From: CBFGTJ01 sp965651815
GTDB lineage: Bacteria > Actinomycetota > Acidimicrobiia > Acidimicrobiales > Microtrichaceae
Length of the DNA stretch: 15,073 nt
Assembly (NCBI GenBank): GCA_965651815.1
Contig: CBFGTJ010000064.1
Coordinates: forward strand, 1 to 15,073
Direction of reading: 5' to 3'
Part shown: piece after piece, positions 1-6,919 of the stretch
Layout of the letters: every line of letters begins with the position of its first letter
Position numbering within the stretch: the first letter of the stretch is position 1
Position numbers and translations under genes: made by a program
The notes under the pieces: model-generated
What the model saw: the letters and a program-made list of their open reading frames with translations, nothing else
Databases searched by the model: none
What the model was told of the DNA's origin: nothing

Positions 1-1
1 G

Positions 2-547
2 ACCGGCGCGCGGTTCACCTACGGGGGCCGCCCCGTCACGGTCCGGCCCACCCCGACGAACCCGGGTGGGCCGCCGCTCCTGCTCGGTGGCACCTCCGAG
101 GCCGCGGCGCGCCGCGCGGCGCGCATCGGGGACGGCTTCGTCCCCTCCGACCTGGCCTGCTGGGAGCACTACCGGGACGAGTGCCGGCGGCTCGGCAAGC
201 CGGACCCCGGGCCCGGCCGCGCGCAGACCGGCGGCGAGCTCGTCTTCCTCGCCGAGGACCCCGAGGCCGCGTGGGAGGAGCTCGGGCCCTACTTCCTGCA
301 CGAGACGAACCAGTACGGGCGCTGGCAGGCGGAGTCGGGGCTGCCGACCCCGTTCCGCTCCGCCCGGGACGTCGAGGAGCTCCGCGGACGCGGCCAGTAC
401 CGCATCCTCACCCCCGACGAGTACGCCGCCGAGCTGAAGGCCGAGCCCGAGGACCCCTTCGTGGTGCTGCACCCGATGGTCGGCGGCATCCCACCGGAGC
501 TCGCCTGGCGCCACCTCCGACTCTTCGAGGAGACGTTCCTGTCGTGA
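2..547 (+). CDS. LLM-class flavin/F420-dependent oxidoreductase, C-terminal part (cut by window start)
   Basis: Only the last 181 residues are present; the frame is open from base 2 and ends at TGA 545-547. The stretch LLLGGTSEAAARRAARIGDG at about residues 26-45 is the conserved C-terminal signature of bacterial luciferase-like monooxygenases. These are TIM-barrel enzymes that use reduced FMN or coenzyme F420 to oxidise or reduce small organic substrates in the cytoplasm. The protein ends ...LRLFEETFLS, as many actinobacterial members do. The N-terminal cofactor-binding part lies outside the window, so FMN and F420 use cannot be told apart. It precedes the amidohydrolase at 664 on the same strand with 116 bases between, so the two may be co-transcribed or the second may have its own promoter. 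It belongs to a different subfamily from the NtaA-type monooxygenase at 6913-8259. The family call is secure; the substrate is unknown. Confidence 0.88.
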   Translation, partial: TGARFTYGGRPVTVRPTPTNPGGPPLLLGGTSEAAARRAARIGDGFVPSDLACWEHYRDECRRLGKPDPGPGRAQTGGELVFLAEDPEAAWEELGPYFLHETNQYGRWQAESGLPTPFRSARDVEELRGRGQYRILTPDEYAAELKAEPEDPFVVLHPMVGGIPPELAWRHLRLFEETFLS

Positions 548-548
548 G

Positions 549-571
549 GGTCCGTCCCACCAGGAGGGACC
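549..571 (+). terminator. Hairpin just after the monooxygenase stop codon
   Basis: Starting two bases after the stop, GGTCC-G-TCC pairs with GGA-G-GGACC around the five-base loop CACCA: eight pairs with one G/G mismatch. There is no T-tract, so it is at best a weak or Rho-assisted terminator, or an mRNA 3'-end stabiliser. Confidence 0.3.
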
Positions 572-600
572 ACCACCCGTTCCGCGACCGGGCGCACACG

Positions 601-606
601 TAGCAT
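601..606 (+). promoter_or_regulatory. Possible -10 box for the amidohydrolase at 664
   Basis: TAGCAT fits the actinobacterial TANNNT -10 pattern and would give a leader of about 50 bases before the GTG start. No convincing -35 box is visible (CGTTCC lies at 578-583). The assignment rests on pattern and position only. Confidence 0.22.
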
Positions 607-663
607 CACCCGCAGGGGCGCCGAGGGGGGTTCTGGGCGCCGGCAGCGACAGGAGGCACGGCC

Positions 664-1935
664 GTGCAGATGGACGACATGATCCTGGTCAGCATCGACG
701 ACCACATGATCGAGCCGCCCGACCTGTTCGAGCGCCACGTGCCCGAGAAGTGGCGCGACCAGGCTCCCACGGTCGTCCGCAACGAGCAGGGCGTCGACGA
801 GTGGCACTTCCAGGGCACGGCCACCTCCACCCCGTTCGGCATGGCCGCCACCGTCGGCTGGCCGCGCGAGGAGTGGGGGTTCAACCCGGGGTGCTACGCG
901 GAGCTGCGGCCCGGGTGCTTCGACGTGCACCAGCGGGTGCGCGACATGGACGCCAACGGGGTGCTCGCCTCGCTCAACTTCCCGACCATGGCGGGCTGGA
1001 GCGCCCGGACCTTCAACGAGGGCGAGGACAAGGACGTCGCACTCGTGATGATGCAGGCCTACAACGACTGGGCCATCGACGAGTGGTGCGCCTCGTACCC
1101 GGGCCGGTTCATCCCGCTGGGCATGGTGCCCAACTGGGACCCGGAGCTCGCCGCGGCCGAGGTCCGCCGCCTGGCGAAGAAGGGCTGCCGCTCGATCAGC
1201 TTCCTCGAGACCCCCCACGTCTACGGGCTGCCGAGCTTCATGTCCGGCCACTGGGACCCGATGCTCGAGGCGATCTGCGACACCAACATGGTCCTGTCGC
1301 TGCACATCGGTGCCGGGTTCGAGGTGATCCGCCGCCCACCGGAGGCGCCGATCGACCACCTGATGGTGCTCGCGACCCAGATCGCCGCGATCACCGCGCA
1401 GGACCTGCTGTTCGGACCGACGTTCCGCCAGTTCCCGGACCTGAAGGTCGCGCTCTCCGAGGGCGGCATCGGCTGGGTGCCGTTCTACCTGGACCGCATC
1501 GACCGCCACTGGACCAACCAGTCGTGGCTGCACGACGGTTCGGAGTTCGGCGGCAAGCTGCCCTCGGAGGTCTTCCGGGAGCACTTCCTCGTCTGCTACA
1601 TCACCGACCCGTCGGGGCTCCGGCTCCGTGACCGGATCGGCCTCGACATCATCGCCTGGGAGTGCGACTACCCCCACACCGACACGACCTGGCCCGAGTC
1701 GCCGGAGTTCGCCTGGGGGGAGCTGCAGGGCGCCGGCTGCACCGACGAGGAGATCCACAAGATCACCTGGCAGAACGCCTGCCGGTTCTTCGACTGGGAC
1801 CCGTTCGTGCACACCAAGCCCGAGGACGCCACCGTCGGGGCGCTCCGGGCACGTGCGACCGACGTCGACGTCACCCGCATGCCGCGGGAGGAGTGGCGCA
1901 AGCGCAACGAGGCGGCGGGCGTCGGGGTGTTCTGA
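664..1935 (+). CDS. Amidohydrolase-2 family (ACMSD-like) TIM-barrel metal-dependent hydrolase/decarboxylase
   Basis: The 423-residue protein matches the amidohydrolase_2 (PF04909) family, which includes aminocarboxymuconate semialdehyde decarboxylase and related C-C or C-N cleaving enzymes. The start is GTG 664, seven bases after a strong AGGAGG at 651-656; an ATG at 670 is the alternative but sits farther from that site. The N-terminal motif DDHMIEPPDLF (residues 12-22) is the actinobacterial variant of the metal-binding strand, with His14 and Glu17 in place of HxH. Further likely metal or catalytic residues are His214 (LSLHIGAG), Glu266 (SEGGIGW) and Asp335 (WECDYPHTD). Aromatic residues are frequent near the C-terminus (CRFFDWDPF). 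It is complete and of normal length for this subgroup. Proteins of this kind often sit beside flavin monooxygenases, Rieske oxygenases and SnoaL proteins in actinobacterial catabolic islands, as here. Its reaction cannot be fixed from sequence; hydrolysis or decarboxylation of a ring-cleavage-like acid is an inference. Confidence 0.88.
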   Translation: MQMDDMILVSIDDHMIEPPDLFERHVPEKWRDQAPTVVRNEQGVDEWHFQGTATSTPFGMAATVGWPREEWGFNPGCYAELRPGCFDVHQRVRDMDANGVLASLNFPTMAGWSARTFNEGEDKDVALVMMQAYNDWAIDEWCASYPGRFIPLGMVPNWDPELAAAEVRRLAKKGCRSISFLETPHVYGLPSFMSGHWDPMLEAICDTNMVLSLHIGAGFEVIRRPPEAPIDHLMVLATQIAAITAQDLLFGPTFRQFPDLKVALSEGGIGWVPFYLDRIDRHWTNQSWLHDGSEFGGKLPSEVFREHFLVCYITDPSGLRLRDRIGLDIIAWECDYPHTDTTWPESPEFAWGELQGAGCTDEEIHKITWQNACRFFDWDPFVHTKPEDATVGALRARATDVDVTRMPREEWRKRNEAAGVGVF

Positions 1936-1963
1936 GGCCGCCCGCGGGCCCGGGGCGGCCTCA
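1933..1963. terminator. Shared bidirectional hairpin whose stem contains both stop codons
   Basis: TGAGGCCGCCC (1933-1943) and GGGCGGCCTCA (1953-1963) are perfect 11-base inverted arms around a nine-base GC-rich loop. The outer three bases of the stem are the TGA stops of the plus-strand amidohydrolase and the minus-strand LivF gene. The symmetry makes it usable by transcripts from both sides. It has no T-tract, which is usual for high-GC actinobacterial terminators. Confidence 0.6.
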
Positions 1964-2662
1964 GCCGGTGGCGCTGCCGGTGAGGTAGGCGTCCTCGATC
2001 CGGTCGAGCTGCCCGGCGACCTCGTCCGCGGTCCCGCTGAGGACCACCCGGCCGCGCTCCATCACGTGCACGCGGTCCGCGATCGTGAGCGCCTTGCGGA
2101 CGTGCTGCTCGACGAGGAGGACCCCGACCCCCCGCTCGTCAGCAGCGGACCGCAGCGCCTGCAGCAGGCTGTCCACCACCAGCGGGGCGAGGCCGAGCGA
2201 CAGCTCGTCCGCGAGGAGCACCTTGGGCTGCCGGCCCAGGGCCCGTGCGAGCGAGAGCATCTGCTGCTCGCCCCCTGAGCACAGGCCCGCCGGTCGCCCC
2301 ATCAGCGCGTCGAGCTGGGGGAACTGCTCGCAGGCGACCGAGGCAGCGACGCCCGCGAGCTTGAGGTTCTCCGAGACCGACATCTCCATGATCACCGAGC
2401 GCTCCTCGGTGAGGAACCCGAGGCCGCGGCGGCACCGCGCGTGCATCGGCGAGCGCGTCGAGGTGCCGAGGAACCGCACCTCGCCCTGCATCGGCTGCAG
2501 CTCGCCGGCCAGCGCGAGCAGCGTGGTGGACTTGCCGGCACCGTTCGCCCCCAGCAGCGCGACGACCTCCCCCGGTTCGACGTGCAGGTCGACGTCGCGC
2601 ACCACGGCCACCTTGCCGTACCCGGCCGACATCGCCGACGCCTCGATCAGGCACCCCGTCAT
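1961..2662 (-). CDS. livF: LivF-type ATP-binding protein of a HAAT (branched-chain amino acid type) ABC importer
   Basis: This 233-residue ATPase has every ABC motif: Walker A GANGAGKST (38-46), signature CSGGEQQ (128-134), Walker B VLLADE (148-153) and switch His187. The sequence ELSLGLAPLVV after Walker B and the C-terminal EDAYLTG are typical of LivF subunits. It sits on the cytoplasmic face of the membrane and pairs with the ATPase domain of the upstream fusion protein to power import. The start is ATG at 2662, overlapping the upstream stop by four bases (ATGA), which indicates translational coupling. The same frame stays open far upstream, but that is a GC-rich shadow of the permease gene. 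It is the last gene of the minus-strand transport block and ends in the hairpin shared with the amidohydrolase. The family is certain; the substrate is not known. Confidence 0.95.
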   Translation of the reverse strand: MTGCLIEASAMSAGYGKVAVVRDVDLHVEPGEVVALLGANGAGKSTTLLALAGELQPMQGEVRFLGTSTRSPMHARCRRGLGFLTEERSVIMEMSVSENLKLAGVAASVACEQFPQLDALMGRPAGLCSGGEQQMLSLARALGRQPKVLLADELSLGLAPLVVDSLLQALRSAADERGVGVLLVEQHVRKALTIADRVHVMERGRVVLSGTADEVAGQLDRIEDAYLTGSATG

Positions 2663-5403
2663 GTCCTCACCACCTCGACCTCGTCGTCCTCGGTCTCGTC
2701 CTCGGCGTGGCCGAGGTACGCGTCCCGCACCGCAGGGCTCCGGCGGATCTCCTCGGGCGTGCCGGTGGCGATCACGCTGCCGTAGTCGATGACGACGATC
2801 CGGTCGCAGGTGGACATCACCAGCCCGACGTCGTGCTCGACCAGCAGCACGCCCATGTTGCGCTCGTCGGCCAGCTGACGGATGAGCCGTGCGAGCTCGG
2901 CGCTCTCGTGCTCGTCGAGCCCCGCCGCGGGCTCGTCGAGGAGCGCCACCGACGGCCCCGACGCCACCGTGCGCGCGATGCCGACGAGCCGGCGGCGGCC
3001 GTAGGGCAGCTCGTCGGGGGTGCTGTCCAGGGCGTCCTGGAGCCCGAACCCGTGGACCGCGGCGAGCGCCGTCGGGGGCAGCTCGTGCCGCCCGGGGCGG
3101 AACAGGTCCGTGATCCACGACAGCCGCGAGGGCTGCAGGTCGCTGCCCGCGTGCAGGTTCTCCTCGACGGTCACGTCGTCGAACAGCTCGAGGGACTGGA
3201 ACGAGCGGCGCAGCCCGAGCCGGGCCCGTCGCGTGGCGTTCAGCCGCTCGATCGGCCGGTCGTCGAGGCGGATCGCTCCCTCCGCGGGCACGAAGCCGGT
3301 CACGGCGTCGATCAAGGTCGTCTTGCCGGCGCCGTTCGGGCCGATCAGGCCGACCACCTCGCCCGGGTGGACCTCGAGCGACACGTCGTGCACCGCGGTG
3401 ACCGAGCCGAACCGCACGGTCAGGCCCGACACCGAGAGGGTCGCACCCTCCACGGGCTCCACCGCCGGCTCCGGCAGCGGCCCCCGCTCGGGACGCCGGG
3501 CGACGAGGCGCAGGCGCTCCCACAGGCGCCGTGGGTGGACCAGGACGTCCGCGATGCCGTTCTGGTGGACCATCAGGATCACGAACACGAGCAGCGACCC
3601 GAGGATGAGGTCCCACATCGCGCCGAGGCCCAGCCAGCTCTCGATCATCCGGGTCCCGAGGCCGCCCACGGCGTTGGGCGCCGCGAACACGGCACCGACC
3701 GCGTAGCCCAGCCCGCCGATCACGGCGTGGCCGAGGCTGTTGATCGACGCGAACACGTTGAAGTCGGCGTAGGTGATCACCCTGCCCCGGAACCCCACGA
3801 GGATCCCGGCCACGGCGGCGAGCCCCGCGGAGACGGCGAACGCGTAGAGCTTCACCCCGAACACCGAGATCCCGAGCGACGACGCGGCGCGCTCGTTGGT
3901 GCGCACCGCGATGAGGCGCCGTCCGGTGGCGGAGCGGCGGAGGTTCGCGACCAGCAGCGCGAGCAGGACGAAGCACACGAGGCAGACCGCGGCCCAGGCG
4001 TGCGGGTGGTCGAAGGCGTCGACCTCCATGCCGAACAGGCGCACCGGGCCGATCCGGGTGCCGCCGTCGAGCGGGTCGCCCAGGTAGTTGGGATTGGCGA
4101 AGACGACCTCCGACACGAGGAACCCGAGCCCGAGGGTCACCACCGCGAGGTTCACCCCGCGCGTGCGCAGCGCGGGCACGGCGAACACGAGCCCCACCGG
4201 GATCGTGAGCAGCACCCCGAGCAGCATGGCGAGCTCGACCGGCACGTCGGCCATGACGAACCGGCCGGCGATCAGCGCCCCGATGCCGGCGAACGCCCAC
4301 TGCGCGAGCGAGATCTGCCCCGCGTACCCGGTGAGCACGACGATCGACAGCACCATCACGCCCGTCGCGAGCGAGATGTAGGTGGCCTGGGCCCACGCGG
4401 CGTCCATCACCCCGAACAGCAGGGCCGCGGCGATCGCCGAGCCGAGCAGCACGCCGCGCACGTTGACGTGCCCGGTGCCGAGCCGGGGCAGCTTCATCGC
4501 GACGTGGGACCGCAGCGGCAGCCCGCGGCCGCGGACCACCACGACGAGGAAGATCACCAGGAACGCCGGCAGCCGGTTGAGGCCCGTGATGAGGTCCTGG
4601 CCGAGCAGCTCGGTGACGTCCTTGCCGTACAAGGTCGCCATCGCCTCGCCGACGCCGATGACGAGCCCGCCGACGAGCGTCAGCGGGAACGACTGGAAGC
4701 CGCCGAGCAGCGCGGCGCCGAGCCCGGCGACGGTCACCACGATGGTGAAGGTGATCGGCGACAACCCGGTCAGGGGCGCCGCGAGCACCGCCGCGAACCC
4801 CCCGAGCACGCCGCCCAGTGCCCAGGTGAGCCCGGCGAGCAGCCCGGGTGACCACCCGAGCGTCTGCACCGCACGCTCGTTCTGTGCGCTCGCGCTGATC
4901 GCGAGGCCGACCCGCGTGTAGCGGGTCCAGGCCCACAGCGCGGCGGTCAGCAGCACCGTGATGCCGACGAGGTAGACCCTCGACTCCTGCACGACGACGT
5001 CGCCGATCTCGAACAGGTCGTCGGGGAGGTACACGTCGACCGGCCGGTTCGAGGTGCCGTAGCGCTTGAGGACGATCGCCTGCAGCAACCCGAGCAGGCC
5101 GATCGTCGCGATCACCCGGATGATCGGCGCCGCCCTGCCGAGCACGCGCAGCACGACCGCCTGGAACGCGAGCGAGATCGCGCCGGCAGCGAGGACCGCG
5201 ACGGTGATGGCGGGCAGCACCGCCCACCCGCGGTCACCGACCAGGTCGACGAAGGCGAGGTACGCGGCGAACGTGCCGACCGCACCCTGCGCGAAGTTGA
5301 CCAGCCCGGAGCCGCGGTAGATGAGCACGGCCCCCTGGGCGAACAGTGCGTAGGTCGCGCCGGCACCGAGGCCGATGACGAGGAACTGGAGGAACGACTG
5401 CAC
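2659..5403 (-). CDS. Three-domain fusion: LivH-type permease, LivM-type permease and LivG-type ATPase
   Basis: One 914-residue reading frame joins three subunits that are usually separate. Residues 1-295 are a LivH-like permease with several hydrophobic helices (early motif GLVNFAQGAVGTF). Residues about 312-620 are a LivM-like permease (GYAGQISLAQWAFAGIGA near 359-376; GRRLIAVRTNERAASSLGIS near 494-513). After a Pro/Glu-rich linker (about 636-654) comes a LivG ATPase: Walker A GPNGAGKTT (688-696), signature region LPYGRRR (799-805), Walker B VALLDEP (819-825) and His857. The C-terminus is acidic (EDETEDDEVE). The start is GTG at 5403, seven bases from AGGAGG (complement of 5411-5416). It lies between the binding protein and LivF, so the block forms a complete HAAT importer with fixed LivH:LivM:LivG stoichiometry. 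The open frame and intact motifs argue against an assembly error. The substrate is unresolved: amino acids, amides and aromatic or other small acids are all known for this family. Confidence 0.94.
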   Translation of the reverse strand: MQSFLQFLVIGLGAGATYALFAQGAVLIYRGSGLVNFAQGAVGTFAAYLAFVDLVGDRGWAVLPAITVAVLAAGAISLAFQAVVLRVLGRAAPIIRVIATIGLLGLLQAIVLKRYGTSNRPVDVYLPDDLFEIGDVVVQESRVYLVGITVLLTAALWAWTRYTRVGLAISASAQNERAVQTLGWSPGLLAGLTWALGGVLGGFAAVLAAPLTGLSPITFTIVVTVAGLGAALLGGFQSFPLTLVGGLVIGVGEAMATLYGKDVTELLGQDLITGLNRLPAFLVIFLVVVVRGRGLPLRSHVAMKLPRLGTGHVNVRGVLLGSAIAAALLFGVMDAAWAQATYISLATGVMVLSIVVLTGYAGQISLAQWAFAGIGALIAGRFVMADVPVELAMLLGVLLTIPVGLVFAVPALRTRGVNLAVVTLGLGFLVSEVVFANPNYLGDPLDGGTRIGPVRLFGMEVDAFDHPHAWAAVCLVCFVLLALLVANLRRSATGRRLIAVRTNERAASSLGISVFGVKLYAFAVSAGLAAVAGILVGFRGRVITYADFNVFASINSLGHAVIGGLGYAVGAVFAAPNAVGGLGTRMIESWLGLGAMWDLILGSLLVFVILMVHQNGIADVLVHPRRLWERLRLVARRPERGPLPEPAVEPVEGATLSVSGLTVRFGSVTAVHDVSLEVHPGEVVGLIGPNGAGKTTLIDAVTGFVPAEGAIRLDDRPIERLNATRRARLGLRRSFQSLELFDDVTVEENLHAGSDLQPSRLSWITDLFRPGRHELPPTALAAVHGFGLQDALDSTPDELPYGRRRLVGIARTVASGPSVALLDEPAAGLDEHESAELARLIRQLADERNMGVLLVEHDVGLVMSTCDRIVVIDYGSVIATGTPEEIRRSPAVRDAYLGHAEDETEDDEVEVVRT

Positions 5404-5429
5404 CGCGACGCCTCCTCGGTCCGCTCAGG

Positions 5430-5448
5430 CGCCGTCCTGCGGACGGCG
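5430..5448 (-). other. Perfect hairpin between the binding-protein and permease genes
   Basis: CGCCGTCC and GGACGGCG are perfect eight-base arms around a three-base loop in the 80-base gap. No T-tract follows on the minus strand. In importer operons a hairpin here commonly protects or partly terminates the binding-protein message, giving more binding protein than permease. That role is inferred from position. Confidence 0.5.
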
Positions 5449-5483
5449 TGGGATCTCCTCGGTGCCCACCGGTCCCCGCTCCC

Positions 5484-6821
5484 TCAGCACGGCTCGGGTG
5501 CGCCGAACGGGGAGCCGCACATCACCTCGTCGAAGCTGAACTCGCCGGTCTGCACGAAGTTGCCCTCGAAGACGCCCTCCGCGTCCGGGTCCCACTCGTA
5601 GATGACCCAGCGGTCGATGCCGGCGCGCGACCACATGCCCGGGTGGTCCTGGTCCGGGGTCCAGTCGTGGCCGCCGAACATGTCCAGCATCGGGACGTCC
5701 TCGGCCTCCTTCAGCATCGCGGTGATGCCCTCACGGGTGAACTCGGTCATGTCCGCGTCGCGGATCATGCGGATCAGCGCGTAGAGGCCGATCCAGGAGC
5801 GCACGGGGCTCGCCTTCAGGTGCTCGGGCTGGAGCGACTCCTCGCCCGAGGCGGCGAGGTCCGCACGCATCGCGTCGTACACGGGGAGGTCCGCGGTCGG
5901 CGGTGCGAAGGACCACAGGAACACCAGCCGGTCGGCGAAGTCGCCCATGTCGACCACGTTCGAGTGCGAGAACGAGCCGAGGCTGGCACCGATCCGCAGG
6001 TCGGTGCCGAGCTGCTGGCCCGCCCGGATGACCTGGACGGCCTCCTGCTCGCCGAGCGCCATGAACGCGCCCTCGGCGCCGGACTCCTGGGCGGCGAGGA
6101 TGAACTGGGAGAAGTCGGTGGTGCCCGCCGGCACGGGGATGTCCGCCGGGAAGCTCGCCTCCTCGCCGTAGATGCCCTCGAGGATCGTCATCAGCGCGGC
6201 GGCCTCGGGCTGGCCCACGCGGATGGCGGCGATCTCGGTCACGCCGGCGTCGATCAGCGCCCGCGGCATCAGGAACGTCACGCCCGTGCCGGAGGCGTCG
6301 AGCGGGTACGCGTTCGGGTCGCCCCAGTCGTTGTTGGCGACGTTGGTCGCGACCCGGGGGATCCCCGCGGCGGCCATCGCCTCGGAGACCTCCGCCTGGG
6401 CCGCCAGCCCCTGGTCGTTGACGGTGGCGACGACGCCCGCCTCGTCGATCTCGCGGACGCAGGCCACCGCCTGGTCGGGGTTGGCGCCGTCGTCGCAGGT
6501 GGTCACCTCGATGCACGCTCCGTTGGCGCCGCCGCGGGAGTTGAACGCCTCCGCTGCCGCCTCGAGCGCGAGGGCCTGGTCCTCGAGCGACACGACCGGC
6601 GACTCGAAGACGGTCATGAGGCCGACCTTCAGCGGCTCGCGCGTCTCGTCGCACGGCCCGTCGTCCCACAGGCCGATGGCCTCGTAGTCGATCTCGGACG
6701 CCGGGACGGTGCCAGCACCGTTGCCGCCGGCGTCCGCGGTGTCGTCGTCACCACCGCAGGACGCAGCGACCAGCGCGAACGCCAACCACAGGACCACCAA
6801 GCGGACGAGCGCCTTCCTCAT
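5484..6821 (-). CDS. ABC-importer substrate-binding lipoprotein (periplasmic-binding-protein fold, Leu/Ile/Val type)
   Basis: The 445-residue protein begins with a lipoprotein signal: Met-Arg-Lys, a hydrophobic run (residues 6-19), then a lipobox AAS-Cys22 followed by GGDDDTAD, an acidic flexible tether. The mature part is a type I periplasmic-binding fold (Peripla_BP_6-like). It includes LKVGLMTVFESP near residue 64 and CDDGANPDQAVACVREI (about 109-125), whose two cysteines probably form a disulfide as in many actinobacterial members. The start is ATG 6821, eight bases from the G-rich site complementary to 6830-6836; an in-frame start at 6902 would bury the signal peptide and is less likely. 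It would be anchored outside the membrane and deliver ligand to the fused permease encoded downstream. It follows the NtaA-type monooxygenase by 91 bases on the same strand, suggesting uptake and oxidation of the same or related compounds. The ligand cannot be read from the sequence. Confidence 0.93.
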   Translation of the reverse strand: MRKALVRLVVLWLAFALVAASCGGDDDTADAGGNGAGTVPASEIDYEAIGLWDDGPCDETREPLKVGLMTVFESPVVSLEDQALALEAAAEAFNSRGGANGACIEVTTCDDGANPDQAVACVREIDEAGVVATVNDQGLAAQAEVSEAMAAAGIPRVATNVANNDWGDPNAYPLDASGTGVTFLMPRALIDAGVTEIAAIRVGQPEAAALMTILEGIYGEEASFPADIPVPAGTTDFSQFILAAQESGAEGAFMALGEQEAVQVIRAGQQLGTDLRIGASLGSFSHSNVVDMGDFADRLVFLWSFAPPTADLPVYDAMRADLAASGEESLQPEHLKASPVRSWIGLYALIRMIRDADMTEFTREGITAMLKEAEDVPMLDMFGGHDWTPDQDHPGMWSRAGIDRWVIYEWDPDAEGVFEGNFVQTGEFSFDEVMCGSPFGAPEPC

Positions 6822-6856
6822 GCCGAGTTCCCCCCTGAGCCTTTCCGTCGGAGATC

Positions 6857-6889
6857 CGCGGTCGGAGCCAACCCCCCGGCTCCTCCGCG
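6857..6889 (-). other. Long imperfect hairpin in the leader of the binding-protein gene
   Basis: CGCGG and GGAGCC (6857-6869) pair with GGCTCC and CCGCG (6878-6889): eleven pairs interrupted by a 2x1 internal loop, with an eight-base loop. It lies about 20 bases upstream of the ribosome-binding site of the binding-protein gene. It could be a leaky terminator between the monooxygenase and importer genes, or an mRNA stability element. There is no U-tract. Confidence 0.4.
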
Positions 6890-6899
6890 CACTGTAGAC

Positions 6900-6919
6900 C
6901 ACCTGCCCTAAATCAGGTG
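6900..6919 (-). terminator. Small hairpin overlapping the monooxygenase stop codon
   Basis: CACCTG (6900-6905) and CAGGTG (6914-6919) are perfect six-base arms with an AT-rich eight-base loop spanning part of the TGA stop at 6913-6915. Without a T-run it is only a possible terminator or processing site ahead of the larger hairpin at 6857-6889. Confidence 0.25.

Noticed and set aside
576..592. CCCG...CGGG repeat with CGTTCCGCG before the gene at 664 as a sixth operator
   Set aside because: It resembles only the right half of the operator motif, and the left AACG half is missing.
289..1812. Long minus-strand open frame opposite the amidohydrolase
   Set aside because: It has Arg/Val/His-rich, low-complexity composition with no domain, and is the antisense shadow of a well-supported gene in GC-rich DNA.
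2707..4851. Long plus-strand open frame opposite the importer fusion
   Set aside because: It is His/Arg/Glu/Asp-rich with no motif and overlaps the fusion gene, whose motifs are intact. It is a GC-driven shadow.
2663..5227. Upstream in-frame extension of LivF to over 1000 residues
   Set aside because: The extension is a frame-shifted shadow of the permease gene (Arg/Ala/Gly-rich). The ATG at 2662 with the 4-bp stop overlap is the natural start.
5425..5634. Small minus-strand open frame at the end of the binding-protein gene
   Set aside because: It is Arg-rich, lies in another frame of a well-supported gene, and has no ribosome-binding site of note.
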